Source: Cyathus striatus
Taxonomy: Eukaryota; Basidiomycota; Agaricomycetes; Agaricales; Nidulariaceae
DNA: 64,000 nucleotides
Assembly (NCBI GenBank): GCA_025738555.1
Contig: JAOVFP010000013.1
Span: 3,410,001-3,474,000 of the forward strand
Direction: 5' to 3'
Position numbers and translations under genes: made by a program. Under the pieces are notes generated by a model. The model had not been told where the DNA came from. It ran no database searches and saw only the letters and a list, made by a program, of their open reading frames with translations. This document shows positions 36,601 through 47,401 of the stretch, in pieces (positions within the stretch are counted from its first letter, which is position 1; every line of letters starts with the position of its first letter).

Positions 36601-37439
36601 GTTGCTTCAAGTTCGGACCATATGCAAGTGCTATTTATGTGGAAAACCAGAAAACAGATCACAGAATTTTTTGACCCTTCTTAACCAAATGACGCATCTC
36701 AGGGACCTGTTGCAGCGGTCAGCCTTTCCTGTACGAGCCGTATGTTTTGATGTTTTGTAACTCCGCGAATAAAGTATGCTCGTTTCGTTATCTCACGACG
36801 AAGATAAGCACGCCATTTCATCGATGAAAAGCCGAGTTTACAAGCTCTTTGCTCAGCCTCCACGATATATACTTAATCAAAGTCAGTAGGTAACAACACA
36901 ATAACAACATGTAAAAGTCTGAAATACCATGCCAGTTAGTGCTTTCCGACGATTGCAACTACACACGAAGCTGATTTAATTTTAAAATATGTCTAGCATG
37001 TTTCGTTATTAAGCGTTCCGTTGCATCGTATCTAGTTCATATATTTTTCACCATCAATTGGGATTATGATACCCCAATTTCAAACTAATAATCGATGGAA
37101 TGTTACGTCTGATACAATAATACATGAGTCAGAGTACTTAATGCCTTTGGGACAAATTAAACCTACTGCATACTTTCTGATAATTTGGTGACTGACGACT
37201 AGTAAGAACTAGCCCCAATATATGAGCTTGTATGAGATGACCATTAGAAGTACCCTTTTAACGGTTTTAGTGATCCATACTAAAAGTGTACAGCTTTGCA
37301 CTCTTACAGCAATGTTCTAAATCATAGCTATAAACAAACTACAAATTCGTTTCGTTTACCGAAGAGTAAATGCTCTTCTCTTCAATTGTAGTACTAATAC
37401 TTCCAACCATCACTGTTATTGGAATCAGTATGTACAAAG
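33635..37439. other. 3.8 kb gene-poor region upstream of REG1
   Basis: Begins as the REG1 promoter; 33849-33955 is a degenerate CTATCCTCT microsatellite. A plus-strand frame at 34664-34909 is Cys/Ser/Pro-rich (CVSLWACSGSPWLATY) with no recognisable family. A 12-base palindrome ATAAGTACTTAT lies at 35265-35276. From about 35300 to 37400 I found no sustained frame, RNA gene or inverted repeat. Confidence 0.5.
33849..33955. repeat. Degenerate CTATCCTCT pyrimidine microsatellite
   Basis: About 105 bases made of variants of tctatcctct/tctattctct on the plus strand, in the 5' flank of the REG1-like gene (purine-rich on its sense strand). Confidence 0.7.
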
Positions 37440-38351
37440 TCATAAAACACCTGCACTAGTTCCGCGCTGAAAAAAGGTCGGACCCGTATCCGCCAATCGA
37501 TATTGTACAGCTGTACTCCGAGGGATCAGTTTGATCGAATCACTAATACTGCTTGGGCCTGGATGAAGGGCAACCTTTAAGGACGATGAAGTTAGCACGT
37601 AAATTTCAGTAAATCAGACAACCATACCTCTCCACTTACGGCACCACTCCTTCCAGTGGAAAGTGGACGAACCTCCATGTGATAGGAGCAGACCTGTAAG
37701 AGGTGTCTAAAGAGATCATCAGGGTCATTTGGAGTTACTATATGATGTCGTATGAATAAAGTAGCTTTCTCCTGGGAAATAAAAATATTAACGGAGGCAT
37801 AAGATGCTAGTTAGGCTCCTACAAGACGCACTTGTAGACATGCGGCTCGTAATGCACGAATAAATCTCGTGATATCAAGGAATGAGAATCCTATCCATTC
37901 CAAAGTTGATATGTCATCAAGAATCACAAATGCAGAACCTTGCTCAGTTTGGGATAACTTGTTTTTGACAATGTTAAATAGAGGTCTTAAGTCACCCTTT
38001 TGAGAACCCTCTGGAAAGGGAGCGTGCTCCAGGATATCGAAGAATTCAACGGCACCCGACGTTATGTACTGAGTAAGGTTTACATTCTATCTCATGGCAC
38101 AGCATCAGAAAAGTTGCACAGAAGTGTATGGAAGCTAGGTAGCAGATCACTGCTGAATTACTAACAGATTTTGCAGCGATTGTTTTCCAGCGTAGAATGT
38201 CTTTCGAAACCGACAGAACTATATTCTTTGAGCCCTTAGATTCTTTGATGTGTGATGCAAGAGCGCAGTGAAGTATAAAGTCAGAAGGCGAAGCGAGTTC
38301 ATCTGTTATCAAAAGGATGATTCCTTCAGGTAAGTTGAAGGGAGGAAGCAT
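37440..38351 (-). CDS. ELP6: Elongator complex subunit 6
   Basis: RecA-like, catalytically inactive ATPase-fold subunit of the Elp4-Elp5-Elp6 ring, needed for wobble-uridine modification of tRNA. The start at 38351 gives MLPPFNLPEGIILLITDELA, then HCALASHIKESKGSKN and IVLSVSKDILRWKTIAAKS. The second exon begins NVNLTQYITSGAVEFFDILE and continues GSAFVILDDISTLEWIGFSF and ITRFIRALRAACLQ. Later exons read PNDPDDLFRHLLQVCSYHME, VRPLSTGRSGAVSGE and LIPRSTAVQYRLADTGPTFF, with the stop at 37440. Four or five exons, about 250 aa, normal for the family. The sole gene in a roughly 9 kb gene-poor block. Confidence 0.8.
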
Positions 38352-40244
38352 AGTAGTAGTGGTGACGGTTCGTGTTGAATGAGAAGATCTCAACTTCAAG
38401 TTTCAAGCGGATGCCCGCATTGCCCAAGCAAGCTGTTTGTTTGTAATGGCTCAAGTAAATACGGATTCGGGTGGATAGCAACTTTAAGTTGACTTTAAGC
38501 AAAGACACTCTCAACTTGCTCTCAACATCATTCCATCGCTGCCGTCCACCTTTGACTTCAGTCTCTCTTGTTACTTCACCAGAGGAGACGCCATGGTTAA
38601 TTACTTATATAACTGGACATTGTTTGGGACTCATCACCCGCTGCAAAGTCCTACTTTTTGCACAATTTGCTTAGGCTTACATGTAGGATCGCCTTCCAAA
38701 AATATCCCAAGCTTCTTCCTATTTTCAATGGAAGACGAGGTCTGAAGGCCTGAAGCATCAGCGCTCCATCAGCATTCACCTCCAGCTCCCTCTCTGACGC
38801 TTGTCTGTCATTCATCAAAAATCCTCTGCAGACTGCTACTGTGCTACAACTACCTGTACACGATTTCGTTAATGCTATTGTCACGGTATAATGTATTGTG
38901 CGTGATGGGGTTTCGACGTTCAAATTCCTAAAGGCTGGTTGAATGGCGAATGGTGTGGTCTTGTCATCATCCGCTTTTGTTCCCATAATGGATAGAAATA
39001 TCGACATCAGCTCTCCAAGGGTTTATACCTCATTAACGTCGCCCAACGCTTCGAACATATTGGCCATTTCTATTGTGGTTTCTGATAGTCCATCTCGGTG
39101 GTCGATACATACACTTTTGCCTTTGAAAATGCCACTGCTACTTCATTGGCTTCTCTGGGTTTCGTCTACCTCGCTGCTTCTTCCTGCAATTTTGTTAACG
39201 GTAATACCGCCGGGTGCCAAAATATCGCATCCGTAAAACCTTCCTACAGCCGGAAGTCCATTAATGAGACGAAACCATTGACCTACGATGTAGATGCTAC
39301 TGGAATGGATGTAAGTTCACCTCAAAAGCCAAATTTTATCCGGATTTAGCGTTTTAAGTTCAAAAATCGCAATTTTCACGTTTTTTCTCTTTATATCTCG
39401 TAGAAATGCACTTTCGTGGTCATAGTATGGACGCTGGCATAGATTTAGTATATGCGTATAGTTTAAACACGGTATATCTAAATATCATCGTCAAGGTCGC
39501 TGATTTTTCCTCCCCTCGCATTGAATGTCCTGATGGCTACAGTTAGACAAGTTGTTTGAGAACCGAGGCCACGGAACATGCCCACATACTCTTTGTTGAT
39601 AACAAGGTCAATGGTGGATTGAACGATGACAACAAAAGAGGGGATGATAATCATGAATCGAATAGAAGGTATCAGCTGAAAGTAATAATTGTTGAGTATA
39701 ACCCTTGGAGCTGCAGTAAAGTAGTTAGTGGTTTGATTTGAGAAAATCTGGACACCAATCGTTGTAACAGCAGTTATCGATGAGGAGTCAGTTATAGCAG
39801 CATGCTACTCAAATTTATCATATTGCACCAGGGTGCTTAGTATTATCAGGGTCAGGGACGCAGTCTTATGCCCTTAACCTTATTGTTTTTGATCTGCTTG
39901 TGAAATCCTGAATATTTGTACTTATCTTCCCCGCTTCCTTTCAGTTCCTTTCCCACTTCTATATCTCCTATTTCTGTTCTCGATCGTCGGACTCTAGCTG
40001 ATGAAGATGACCAAATAACTCCCAGCTGGTTTTATATCCTCCCTGCAGAATCATGAATTTATATCTGCTCCACCCAATTGTTTCGTTATGGACTCCCGAT
40101 CTCGCCTCAATTCAAATCAAGCTTTGGGTTTTTACATAGGTATTTTATATACTTCTGCTTATGATTCAGAGCTATACGAGGTTATATGTACAAACAGAAG
40201 GTTCAAGGATGACCTAGAAATTGAACCATGAAGTCATCTCGATT

Positions 40245-40717
40245 AGAGTGGACCTGCAACCCGGTCAAACTCTAAATTCCGCTCAAACTTTTGTGAAATT
40301 TGGTCAAAGTTGCTGGTCCTTAAACAGAATGTGGCTCGCGTGGAACCTGTCAGCTCGAGCTCTTAGATGAATTTGTCGGTTGTTCACAGTTATTCATTCC
40401 ATCATACCCCACCGTGCGCGCTTGATAGCTGAGCACTACATAGGGTAGACTTCTGTACTTAGATACATTATACAGCTTTTAAATCAACTTGAATGAAGTA
40501 ATACCGTCAAGTATGCCAACTATTACACTCTTTGGTAGGTTTGTAGGTGATTATTTAGCTAATAGTGGTGAAGACGGCGGGGAAAGATAGCTCAAGAGCA
40601 ACGCGAAGGTTGCAGACTCACTGACGTCACACCGATTTGTATGGCGCGCTGGTTCGTTAATTTCACGATGTACCTGTTGGAGCTCGTTCAAACTTTTCGG
40701 GGTTGCAGGTCCACTCT
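40245..40717. mobile_element. Putative MITE with 18 bp terminal inverted repeats
   Basis: The left end at 40245-40262 reads AGAGTGGACCTGCAACCC and the right end at 40700-40717 is its exact reverse complement. The trinucleotide ATT flanks both sides (40242-40244 and 40718-40720), which fits a 3 bp target-site duplication. The 473 bp interior has no coding frame. Just inside each end is a related motif (ctcaaacttttgtg on the left, ttcaaacttttcgg on the right). A 3 bp duplication suggests a PIF/Harbinger-like transposase acting in trans, but the family is not determined. Confidence 0.75.
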
Positions 40718-42160
40718 ATTCAAGAAGATTCCACTTAATTCATGCCCACGTACTTTCATCATCTAACTTCGCTGCTAGCTACATTACATTAAATCCAGCA
40801 AAACATGGAGATGGAGTTTGTGGTGAAGTCGACCTATCACGTAAACTTGTGCATATATACTTATCAATATATTTGAGTCCGCGCAAGCCCCTCAGCCCTT
40901 TCAGACGAAGAATAGATAAGACGCTACACGTCAAGCGCTAAGTAATATGTTCTGCAGGACATCCGACTATACCGTAAGTAGTCATAGAGATGTTTTATTT
41001 TTTCTTATGGATGATCTGTGATGGTCTTCTTCAATTTATGACTCATCCATGATCCCAAGCACTTACCAAACGTTGTTCCTGATATTCTTCTACTTACATC
41101 CGTATCGACCACTCTTTAATTTTAAAACGAATCTTGAACCTCTGGCGAATACTACCACCGTGTTTTCATGCGTAATTCTCGGACTCTAGACACACTCAGT
41201 CACCACCTTTGTAGCATTACGGGCTTGACGTCAAGAATAGTCAATTGCTATCTGGACTTGGGTATCACCGATTCCTATTTCACCACATGCAGTGCGGAAT
41301 CCCTGCCATCGGTATTTGATCATGATGTGCGGAACTGTCAGAATCATCGAATATCCTTGCTTCTATATATAGAACACGGATATTCTTATGCCCCAGGTTT
41401 CCAATGAATCCGACACCGACTCAGTATTAAGCACACTGTCTGCAGATTGTAGGTAAATTTGCGGAGAATCTGTCATCGCCTGTCTAGCAAGCAATACGTG
41501 CAGAATTTCTATTATCTGTTACACAATCCTTGACGCAGTCGCGGGTGACTCGCTTGGCAAATGATTAGATCAAACATGATGTTGACAGCGCAGACAATTC
41601 TGGGGTTTGTAAATGCATGAAACGTTAAATGGGGTCGAAGAGTAAGTAACCATCAAGTCCTAGCAGTTGCAGTGAGGTCAGGGATAGAAGCCTAGACATG
41701 GATTCGACGTAAATTAGTTGCAAGTGAGCTTCTTGTTAACCAGGTGCATCAGGCGTGGTTCATGTATAGATATTCGAAATGAAGAAACCAAGAAACACCT
41801 GCCTGATTCAAGAATGCGGCCGCTAACCAACGATATAGTCAATAATTGAAACATTAGAAACGCGATACAGCGCGTTACCCGGTATTTATTTTCTAACCTT
41901 CTTCCACATATGTCCAATCATGAACCGCCAACATGTGGTACGACATCGGTGTCTATTAGACGTGTCGTAATGAGTATAACTTCGCAGAATCAGGATTTTG
42001 AGAGACTACATCATACGATTGAGTAGAAATATGAACGGAAAGTAGACTCTAAGATTGGCTTCACAAGGAGCTGCCGAGACAAAAGGGAGCGGCAAGATTG
42101 ATAATCTATGGGGAAAGATTGGGTAGTCATTCTTATTTTGAAGGTCCTTGGTGAATTATT

Positions 42161-42166
42161 CACGTG
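42161..42166. promoter_or_regulatory. E-box CACGTG in the HMG-CoA synthase promoter
   Basis: Palindromic CACGTG about 370 bases upstream of the ATG, followed within six bases by ATCACGAC, which resembles half of a sterol regulatory element. Fungal SREBP (Sre1) binds E-box or SRE-like sites; control is inferred. Confidence 0.3.
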
Positions 42167-42534
42167 GGGGTTATCACGACTGGGACTTGGGTTGGGTCCA
42201 AGTAAGACCTGGGTTTCCTGGAAGCTTTAGGCAACATTGACGATGAAATTCCGGCATAAACGATGATAGGAAGGGTATTTGGGATGGATTTTTGACAGAA
42301 CGGGATCAGACTGTCAGGGTATCCACGGAAGTCGAAGTTTTGGAGGAATGATCGGTGTACGCATGTCCCGAATCGTACCATATTTATTTTTGACATGTTT
42401 CTAATTTATTTTCCTCGTCTCATAGTAAAATCCTATATAACCGCTGTAACCAAGAACTGCTCCCATTAACTCCCTTTTCTTGACTCTCCATCTTCTTGCT
42501 TGTCAGGTTAACTCGATTCCGCCTATCCATAACA

Positions 42535-44168
42535 ATGACTGTTCCAATGACCTCTACTCCCGCTGCTGAAGTTGAAGCTCTCCCGCGCCCCAAGGATGTT
42601 GGTATCCTTGGAATGGAGGTTTACTTTCCGCGTCGTGTACGTGCCTCCTATTTCGTATTGTCCATTCCACATCTCATTTTATGTCTTCTCGCTTTAGTGT
42701 GTGTCGGAGGCAGATCTCGAGGATTTCGATGGCGTCTCGAAGGGGAAGTACACCATTGGTCTTGGCCAGGAGTACATGGCATGGCCAGATGACCGCGAGG
42801 ACATAAACTCCTTCGCATTGAATGGTAAACAAACTATTGAATTGCCAATCTAATATTTCTCAAAACATTGTAGCCGTCTCCGGTCTCTTGGAGAAGTTCA
42901 ATGTTGACCCCAAGTCCATTGGTCGCATTGATGTTGGAACTGAAACCATCATCGACAAGTCAAAGTCTGTCAAGACGACCCTCATGGACCTCTTCGCCGA
43001 GTCCGGTAACACTGACATTGAAGGAATTGACTCCAAAAACGCCTGCTACGGTTCTACTGCAGCTCTCTTCAACGCCCTGAACTGGATTGAATCCAGCTCA
43101 TGGGATGGCCGCAACGCTATTGTTGTCGCCGGCGACATTGCTATCTACGCAGAAGGTGCCGCCCGCCCTGCTGGCGGTGCTGGTGCAGTTGCCATTCTCA
43201 TCGGTCCTGATGCCCCCATCGTCTTTGAACGTGAGTACCAGTCAATTGAAGTGTGATTACTGCTAAATTCCATAATTAGCCATCCACGGGAACTACATGG
43301 CCAACACTTACGACTTCTACAAGCCTCAGCTCTCTTCAGAATACCCTGAAGTTGACGGGCCCGTCTCCGTCGTAACCTACATTGCTGCTTTGGACGCTGC
43401 ATACGCTGCTTACCGCGAGAAGCTTGCTCGCTTTGCTAAACGCACGCAACAATCCCAGGATGCGCCTTTCTCTCTCGAGTCCGTTGACTACGCCATTTTC
43501 CACAGTCCCTACGGCAAGCAGGCCGTCAAAGGCCATGCCCGCATGATGTTTAACGATTTCCTCACCAACCCGACCGCTTCCCGCTTTGCCAACGTTCCTA
43601 ATCCTGACTCCTTCCTCCAGGCTACTCACGCTGCGACACTTACCGATAAGAATGTTGAGAAGACTTTCGTTGCCACTGCTAAAGCAGATTTCAAAAAGCG
43701 TGTAGACCCTGCGATGGCTTGTTCGCGCCGCCTTGGTAACATGTATACTGCTTCTCTCTACGGCTGCCTTGCTTCGCTCGTGTCTACCGTTGAGCCCGCT
43801 GAACTCAAGAACAAGCGATTCTCCTTGTTCGCCTTTGGTAGTGGTTGTGCTGCGAGTTTCTTCGTTGCACGTGTCAAGGGAGATACATCTGAGATTTGCG
43901 AGAAGATGGATCTTCTCAACCGTCTTGCTCAGATGAAGGTGGTTCCTCCTCAACAGTTCGTTGATGCTCTTACTGTAAGCACGCCCTCGTTTGCGCAGCT
44001 CTGTTCGTGAATACTGATATATATTCTTTACAGCTTCGTGAGAAGAATCACAACGCAGTCGACTACACGCCTGAAGGATCCGTGGAAAACATCTGGCCCG
44101 GTGCTTATTACCTTGAGAACGTTGATAAGAAGTACAGGAGGAAATATCTGAGGGCACCAGTGGCTTAA
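42535..44168 (+). CDS. ERG13: Hydroxymethylglutaryl-CoA synthase
   Basis: Condenses acetyl-CoA with acetoacetyl-CoA to HMG-CoA, an early step of the mevalonate and ergosterol pathway, in the cytosol. The ATG at 42535 gives [20 protein letters not shown], then [14 protein letters not shown]. Later exons carry [40 protein letters not shown] (catalytic Glu), [20 protein letters not shown] (active-site Cys), [20 protein letters not shown] and [20 protein letters not shown] (catalytic His). The end reads [20 protein letters not shown] and LRAPVA, with the stop at 44168. Introns lie near 42637, 42825, 43231 and 43973. Full length at about 470 aa with no defects. Confidence 0.97.
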
Positions 44169-44401
44169 GTGGCTTTTCTTTCTTTTGGATTATTTAGATA
44201 TACACGTAGTACTTAGCTGTAATCACCCCTCGGGTTGTATAACTTATTGTGTTTGTGGAACTGGTATCCAAGCTCAATGAGTTCATTATAATGATTGTCT
44301 GAGTTTTAAGCTTCTGTTTTGCCATCAGAACTTACATGACGCCTGTTTGATGACTCTGTTACGTTTCTATGCAATGAACACCTCTGATTGAAAAACGAAA
44401 C

Positions 44402-45882
44402 ATGAAGATCACGTCAGTGCCCGTACATGGGTTGAAGACAGAGAGATTGTCTACATGTCGACCCTTCACAAAACAAGCGAGCTCAATTTTCATACGCATT
44501 TGGCGCAAAGCTAACTTTGACATTCAGCTTGACATAATTTTCCCTACCAATGCTGCGCTCGAAGGCGCACTTTCCACACTCAAAACAACGTATTGGAAAG
44601 GAAAGTCCAGAATCTCCGAAATCGTTGATAAAGCAGGAACCTATGTGAACTCAGTCGTTCAGGAAAGGTGCGCAGCCTTCTTTCATTGGAACCATACGCA
44701 TCTATCTAATATGTACTACTGCTAGCCAGCTATTGCTTGTCAGTATAGGTGCAAACGAAGACGACACATGGTGTATTGATTCTCGAGGCGTTCTAAGCTT
44801 GGTTGTATCCAAAGATACCTATGAACGTCTTGGACTGGTCGGAAAGAAGCTCCCCTTTAAGAGCCATAAAGAAATGCATGGTATGTTATCTTTCTCCCAT
44901 AAAGTTTGATTGATGAAATATAGGTGTCGAAGGATAGTCGTTCGTATATCATTGTATCAAAATACTAAATCTGCTCCGACCCGCGCAAAGCGGAAAGCAG
45001 CACTTGAATTATGGGACCAGACACGAGAAGAACAAGGATTGGGACCATGGAATATTTTAATGTGTTATAATGGTCGGTAATAAGAGTTCCTCTTGCCCCT
45101 CATTTCACGTATGCTCACAAACGCGTAGGTCCTTCCTCAGAAGCACCCGTAGCAATCCTCACCGAAGCAGGTTCCGACCAGCGAAAAGTTCGCTGCCAAA
45201 AAGCTGAATTTTGTGATGTTCACAGCCCACTTCCAAAATTATCACCGCGTCCAAGCGGGTTTGAGGAACTCGATGATTGGAATCATGACATGTCAGAACT
45301 TTTCGAGTGGACTGGGATGGCAGCTCTTGGCGCACAGAGGTACTTAACTCAGATCCCGAAACTAATGCCTGTCGGATTGACATTCTACTCCACAGACTGA
45401 GAGCAAACGATCGTGTGGACCCATTCGTCGCTGTATACGAAGCTCCTACGCCTTCTCAGATAGGGAATGTGACCCATCTTCAATGGAAGGGGCTCCTATC
45501 TCCAACATTCGTAAAGGGGTCATCGATAAGGTGTTGTACGTACCCAATTCTCACCCAGAAGGTCTACCAAAACTTAATTACAATTTCACTTTGCCTCCAT
45601 AGTTCTACAATTCAGGCAGATGGATCCTTTACGAGCGATCCGGAGTCAACACGTTCTTTTGTGTCCATCGCATCCCACGCACTGACAGAATCACCGGTAT
45701 GTTATATCCCTCCGGCGGCACTTCCAGGAAATGGGATTGAAAATATATTGGATTCCACGCCTACGAGACTTCCGCGAGCAGATGGAGAAGACACATACAG
45801 TCTGATCGTCGCTCCTACGGCGGAGGGAGTCAGGTGCATCTTTGTGGAAAGTTTGGGCCGGTGGGATACACGTTGGGGATAA
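44402..45882 (+). CDS. RPP40: RNase P/MRP protein subunit, Rpp40-like
   Basis: Probable Rpp40-family subunit of nuclear RNase P, which trims tRNA 5' leaders. Visible blocks: FDIQLDIIFPTNAALEGALS, DDTWCIDSRGVLSLVVSKDT with YERLGLVGKKLPF, RRIVVRISLYQNTKSAPTRA, GLGPWNILMCYNG, DWNHDMSELFEWTGMAALGA, LRANDRVDPFVAVYEAPTPS and SFVSIASHALTESPVCYIPP, with the stop at 45882. The order and the SKDTYERLGLVGK and RANDRVDP motifs match the family. Introns lie near 44882-44924 and 45340-45397. The N-terminal start at 44402 is the weakest point, as the first exon does not look conserved. At 45516-45519 (GGGG) the conserved FVKGVIDKV reading needs one more base. Confidence 0.65.
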
Positions 45883-46534
45883 TTGTTTCAATTGTGACGG
45901 TCCACTTTGAAAAATCCCCTGCCAAGTATAGCAGGTATAGCTAGCGTTCGCTTCATCCTTTGAATAAGAACAGCCCTGAAAATATACTGCATGTCTTTCA
46001 CCTTTCAAGAGTTTGAGTCTAAATTGGATCAGGCTCAAGCTTATTACACTTTTTCTTACGTTCATAAATGAATGCAGCCAATGGTTGATGATACAATTGC
46101 AGGGATATCGACCGGACAAATCTGTGCTACTGGTACAAAACACATGTAGATGACGGGCCAAGGAATGCGGATGCATAATGAATGGAAACGTATGTAAAAA
46201 GGCATAAATCAAACAATAAAATGAGTGTAATGAAAGAAGTGAATTGAAGACTAAAACGGCGTCGACCTAAACCATCACGATACAGTACGCTAAAGAGGAA
46301 TAATAGGCAGGTAACGCCCCCCTCTCAGGGAACGGTCCCATACTACATAAGATAGGAATAATGACAGACGAGTTTTCTATGTCTCTAACATCCATCATTA
46401 TAGGGAGATTTTGAGATAGTATTGCTGTGATTCTGACGATCGATTATTTCATGTAAAGCTGCTCCCCTTTTTGATAGAACATCACATAACAGTGCCCTGA
46501 ACACGAATACGTGCAGGAACTACTTCAATGCGGG
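45883..46534. other. Convergent intergenic region
   Basis: About 650 AT-rich bases between two 3' ends; no gene or repeat recognised. Confidence 0.5.
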
Positions 46535-47401
46535 TCATGGGCATGCGAGGGCGAGTGTTCGTAAGGGGCCCGTCGCGATAGCGAGCAAGAGTAGGACTGG
46601 TGGGGATAGCAGGATAGCATGACGCTGCCAACTGTATACGCGAGGACTGACAGTGGTTGGTGGAGAAGGAGTGATCATCTGCATGGGAGTGAATTGGGAG
46701 GTCTGGGCGGACGGTGTAGAAGGGGAGGGTGTCTCTGGAGTCATCGGGCTGGGGGTAGAAGAAACATTAACAGGGATGTTGAGAGGGGTAAGATTTGTTG
46801 GGCGAATGATAATGGGAGAGAGCGGAGAAGCAGCATTTGACTCGGCTGCGCCAGCGTTCCGAATAGAAGTTGGGAGAGATGGTGGCAGCAACGAGAGAGA
46901 CCTTGGACGATTGACGCGTAATGTCTCGATGGTCGTGTTGTTTTGTTCGGTGGACTGGCCAGATGAGGCAGAACGTTGAGCAAGTATGCTCAGTGCACGA
47001 CGAGACGTGGGATAGGGGCGATCTCGAAGGAGTTCAGACTCTGCAGAGTCTGTTTCCAAAAGTTGCTGCCACTCAGTAGCGGTAAATGAGTGGGCCAGAA
47101 GAACGGCAGGATCGTCAGGCCCAACGGCCATAGGACTGACTGCATCGGTGGGGCTGTTCTCACTGGAAGAGGTATCGCTGGGACCATCGACGACAACCAA
47201 GCTCTCGCCCTGAGATTGCTGTGAGGTAAACTGTACGGGGTCAATGAAGGCCTCATACTCGGCATTGCTGAAGAACTCGTCGGAGTCGGGATCGAAGGGA
47301 TTGGTGACGCTCCATCTCTCGCAGCGGTCGACAACAGGCTCTGGTTCTGTCCTGACGACAGGGGCGGAGGGGTAGGAATGAGAGAAGAGAGCACGGCCCA
47401 T
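46535..47401 (-). CDS. Hypothetical tail-anchored, intrinsically disordered protein
   Basis: Intron-free frame of 288 codons from the ATG at 47401 (MGRALFSHSYPSAPVVRTEP) to the stop at 46535. The frame stays open further upstream, but that stretch reads like untranslated leader. Residues 20-70 are acidic and aromatic (NPFDPDSDEFFSNAEYEAFI); residues 70-255 are Ser/Thr/Pro-rich, with FTATEWQQLLETDSAESELL as the only helix-like segment. The last 30 residues hold one hydrophobic stretch (ILLSPPVLLLLAIAT) preceded by WQRHA, which predicts a C-terminal membrane anchor with the bulk in the cytosol. I recognise no family. Confidence 0.6.
   Translation of the reverse strand: MGRALFSHSYPSAPVVRTEPEPVVDRCERWSVTNPFDPDSDEFFSNAEYEAFIDPVQFTSQQSQGESLVVVDGPSDTSSSENSPTDAVSPMAVGPDDPAVLLAHSFTATEWQQLLETDSAESELLRDRPYPTSRRALSILAQRSASSGQSTEQNNTTIETLRVNRPRSLSLLPPSLPTSIRNAGAAESNAASPLSPIIIRPTNLTPLNIPVNVSSTPSPMTPETPSPSTPSAQTSQFTPMQMITPSPPTTVSPRVYSWQRHAILLSPPVLLLLAIATGPLRTLALACP

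Larger units (their letters stand above)
38352..42534. other. 4.2 kb gene-poor region between ELP6 and HMG-CoA synthase
   Basis: Holds a probable MITE (40245-40717). A plus-strand frame at 39098-39349 (TYTFAFENATATSLASLGFV, then CNF and CQN) looks protein-like but has no start or partner exons that I can see, so it may be a decayed exon. A frame at 41168-41407 resembles nothing. The last 500 bases are the HMG-CoA synthase promoter with an E-box and a TATA box (TATATAA at 42434-42440). Confidence 0.5.

Noticed and set aside
43336..44157. 273-codon minus-strand frame across HMG-CoA synthase
   Set aside because: Complete shadow of a well-conserved gene; the product has no family features.
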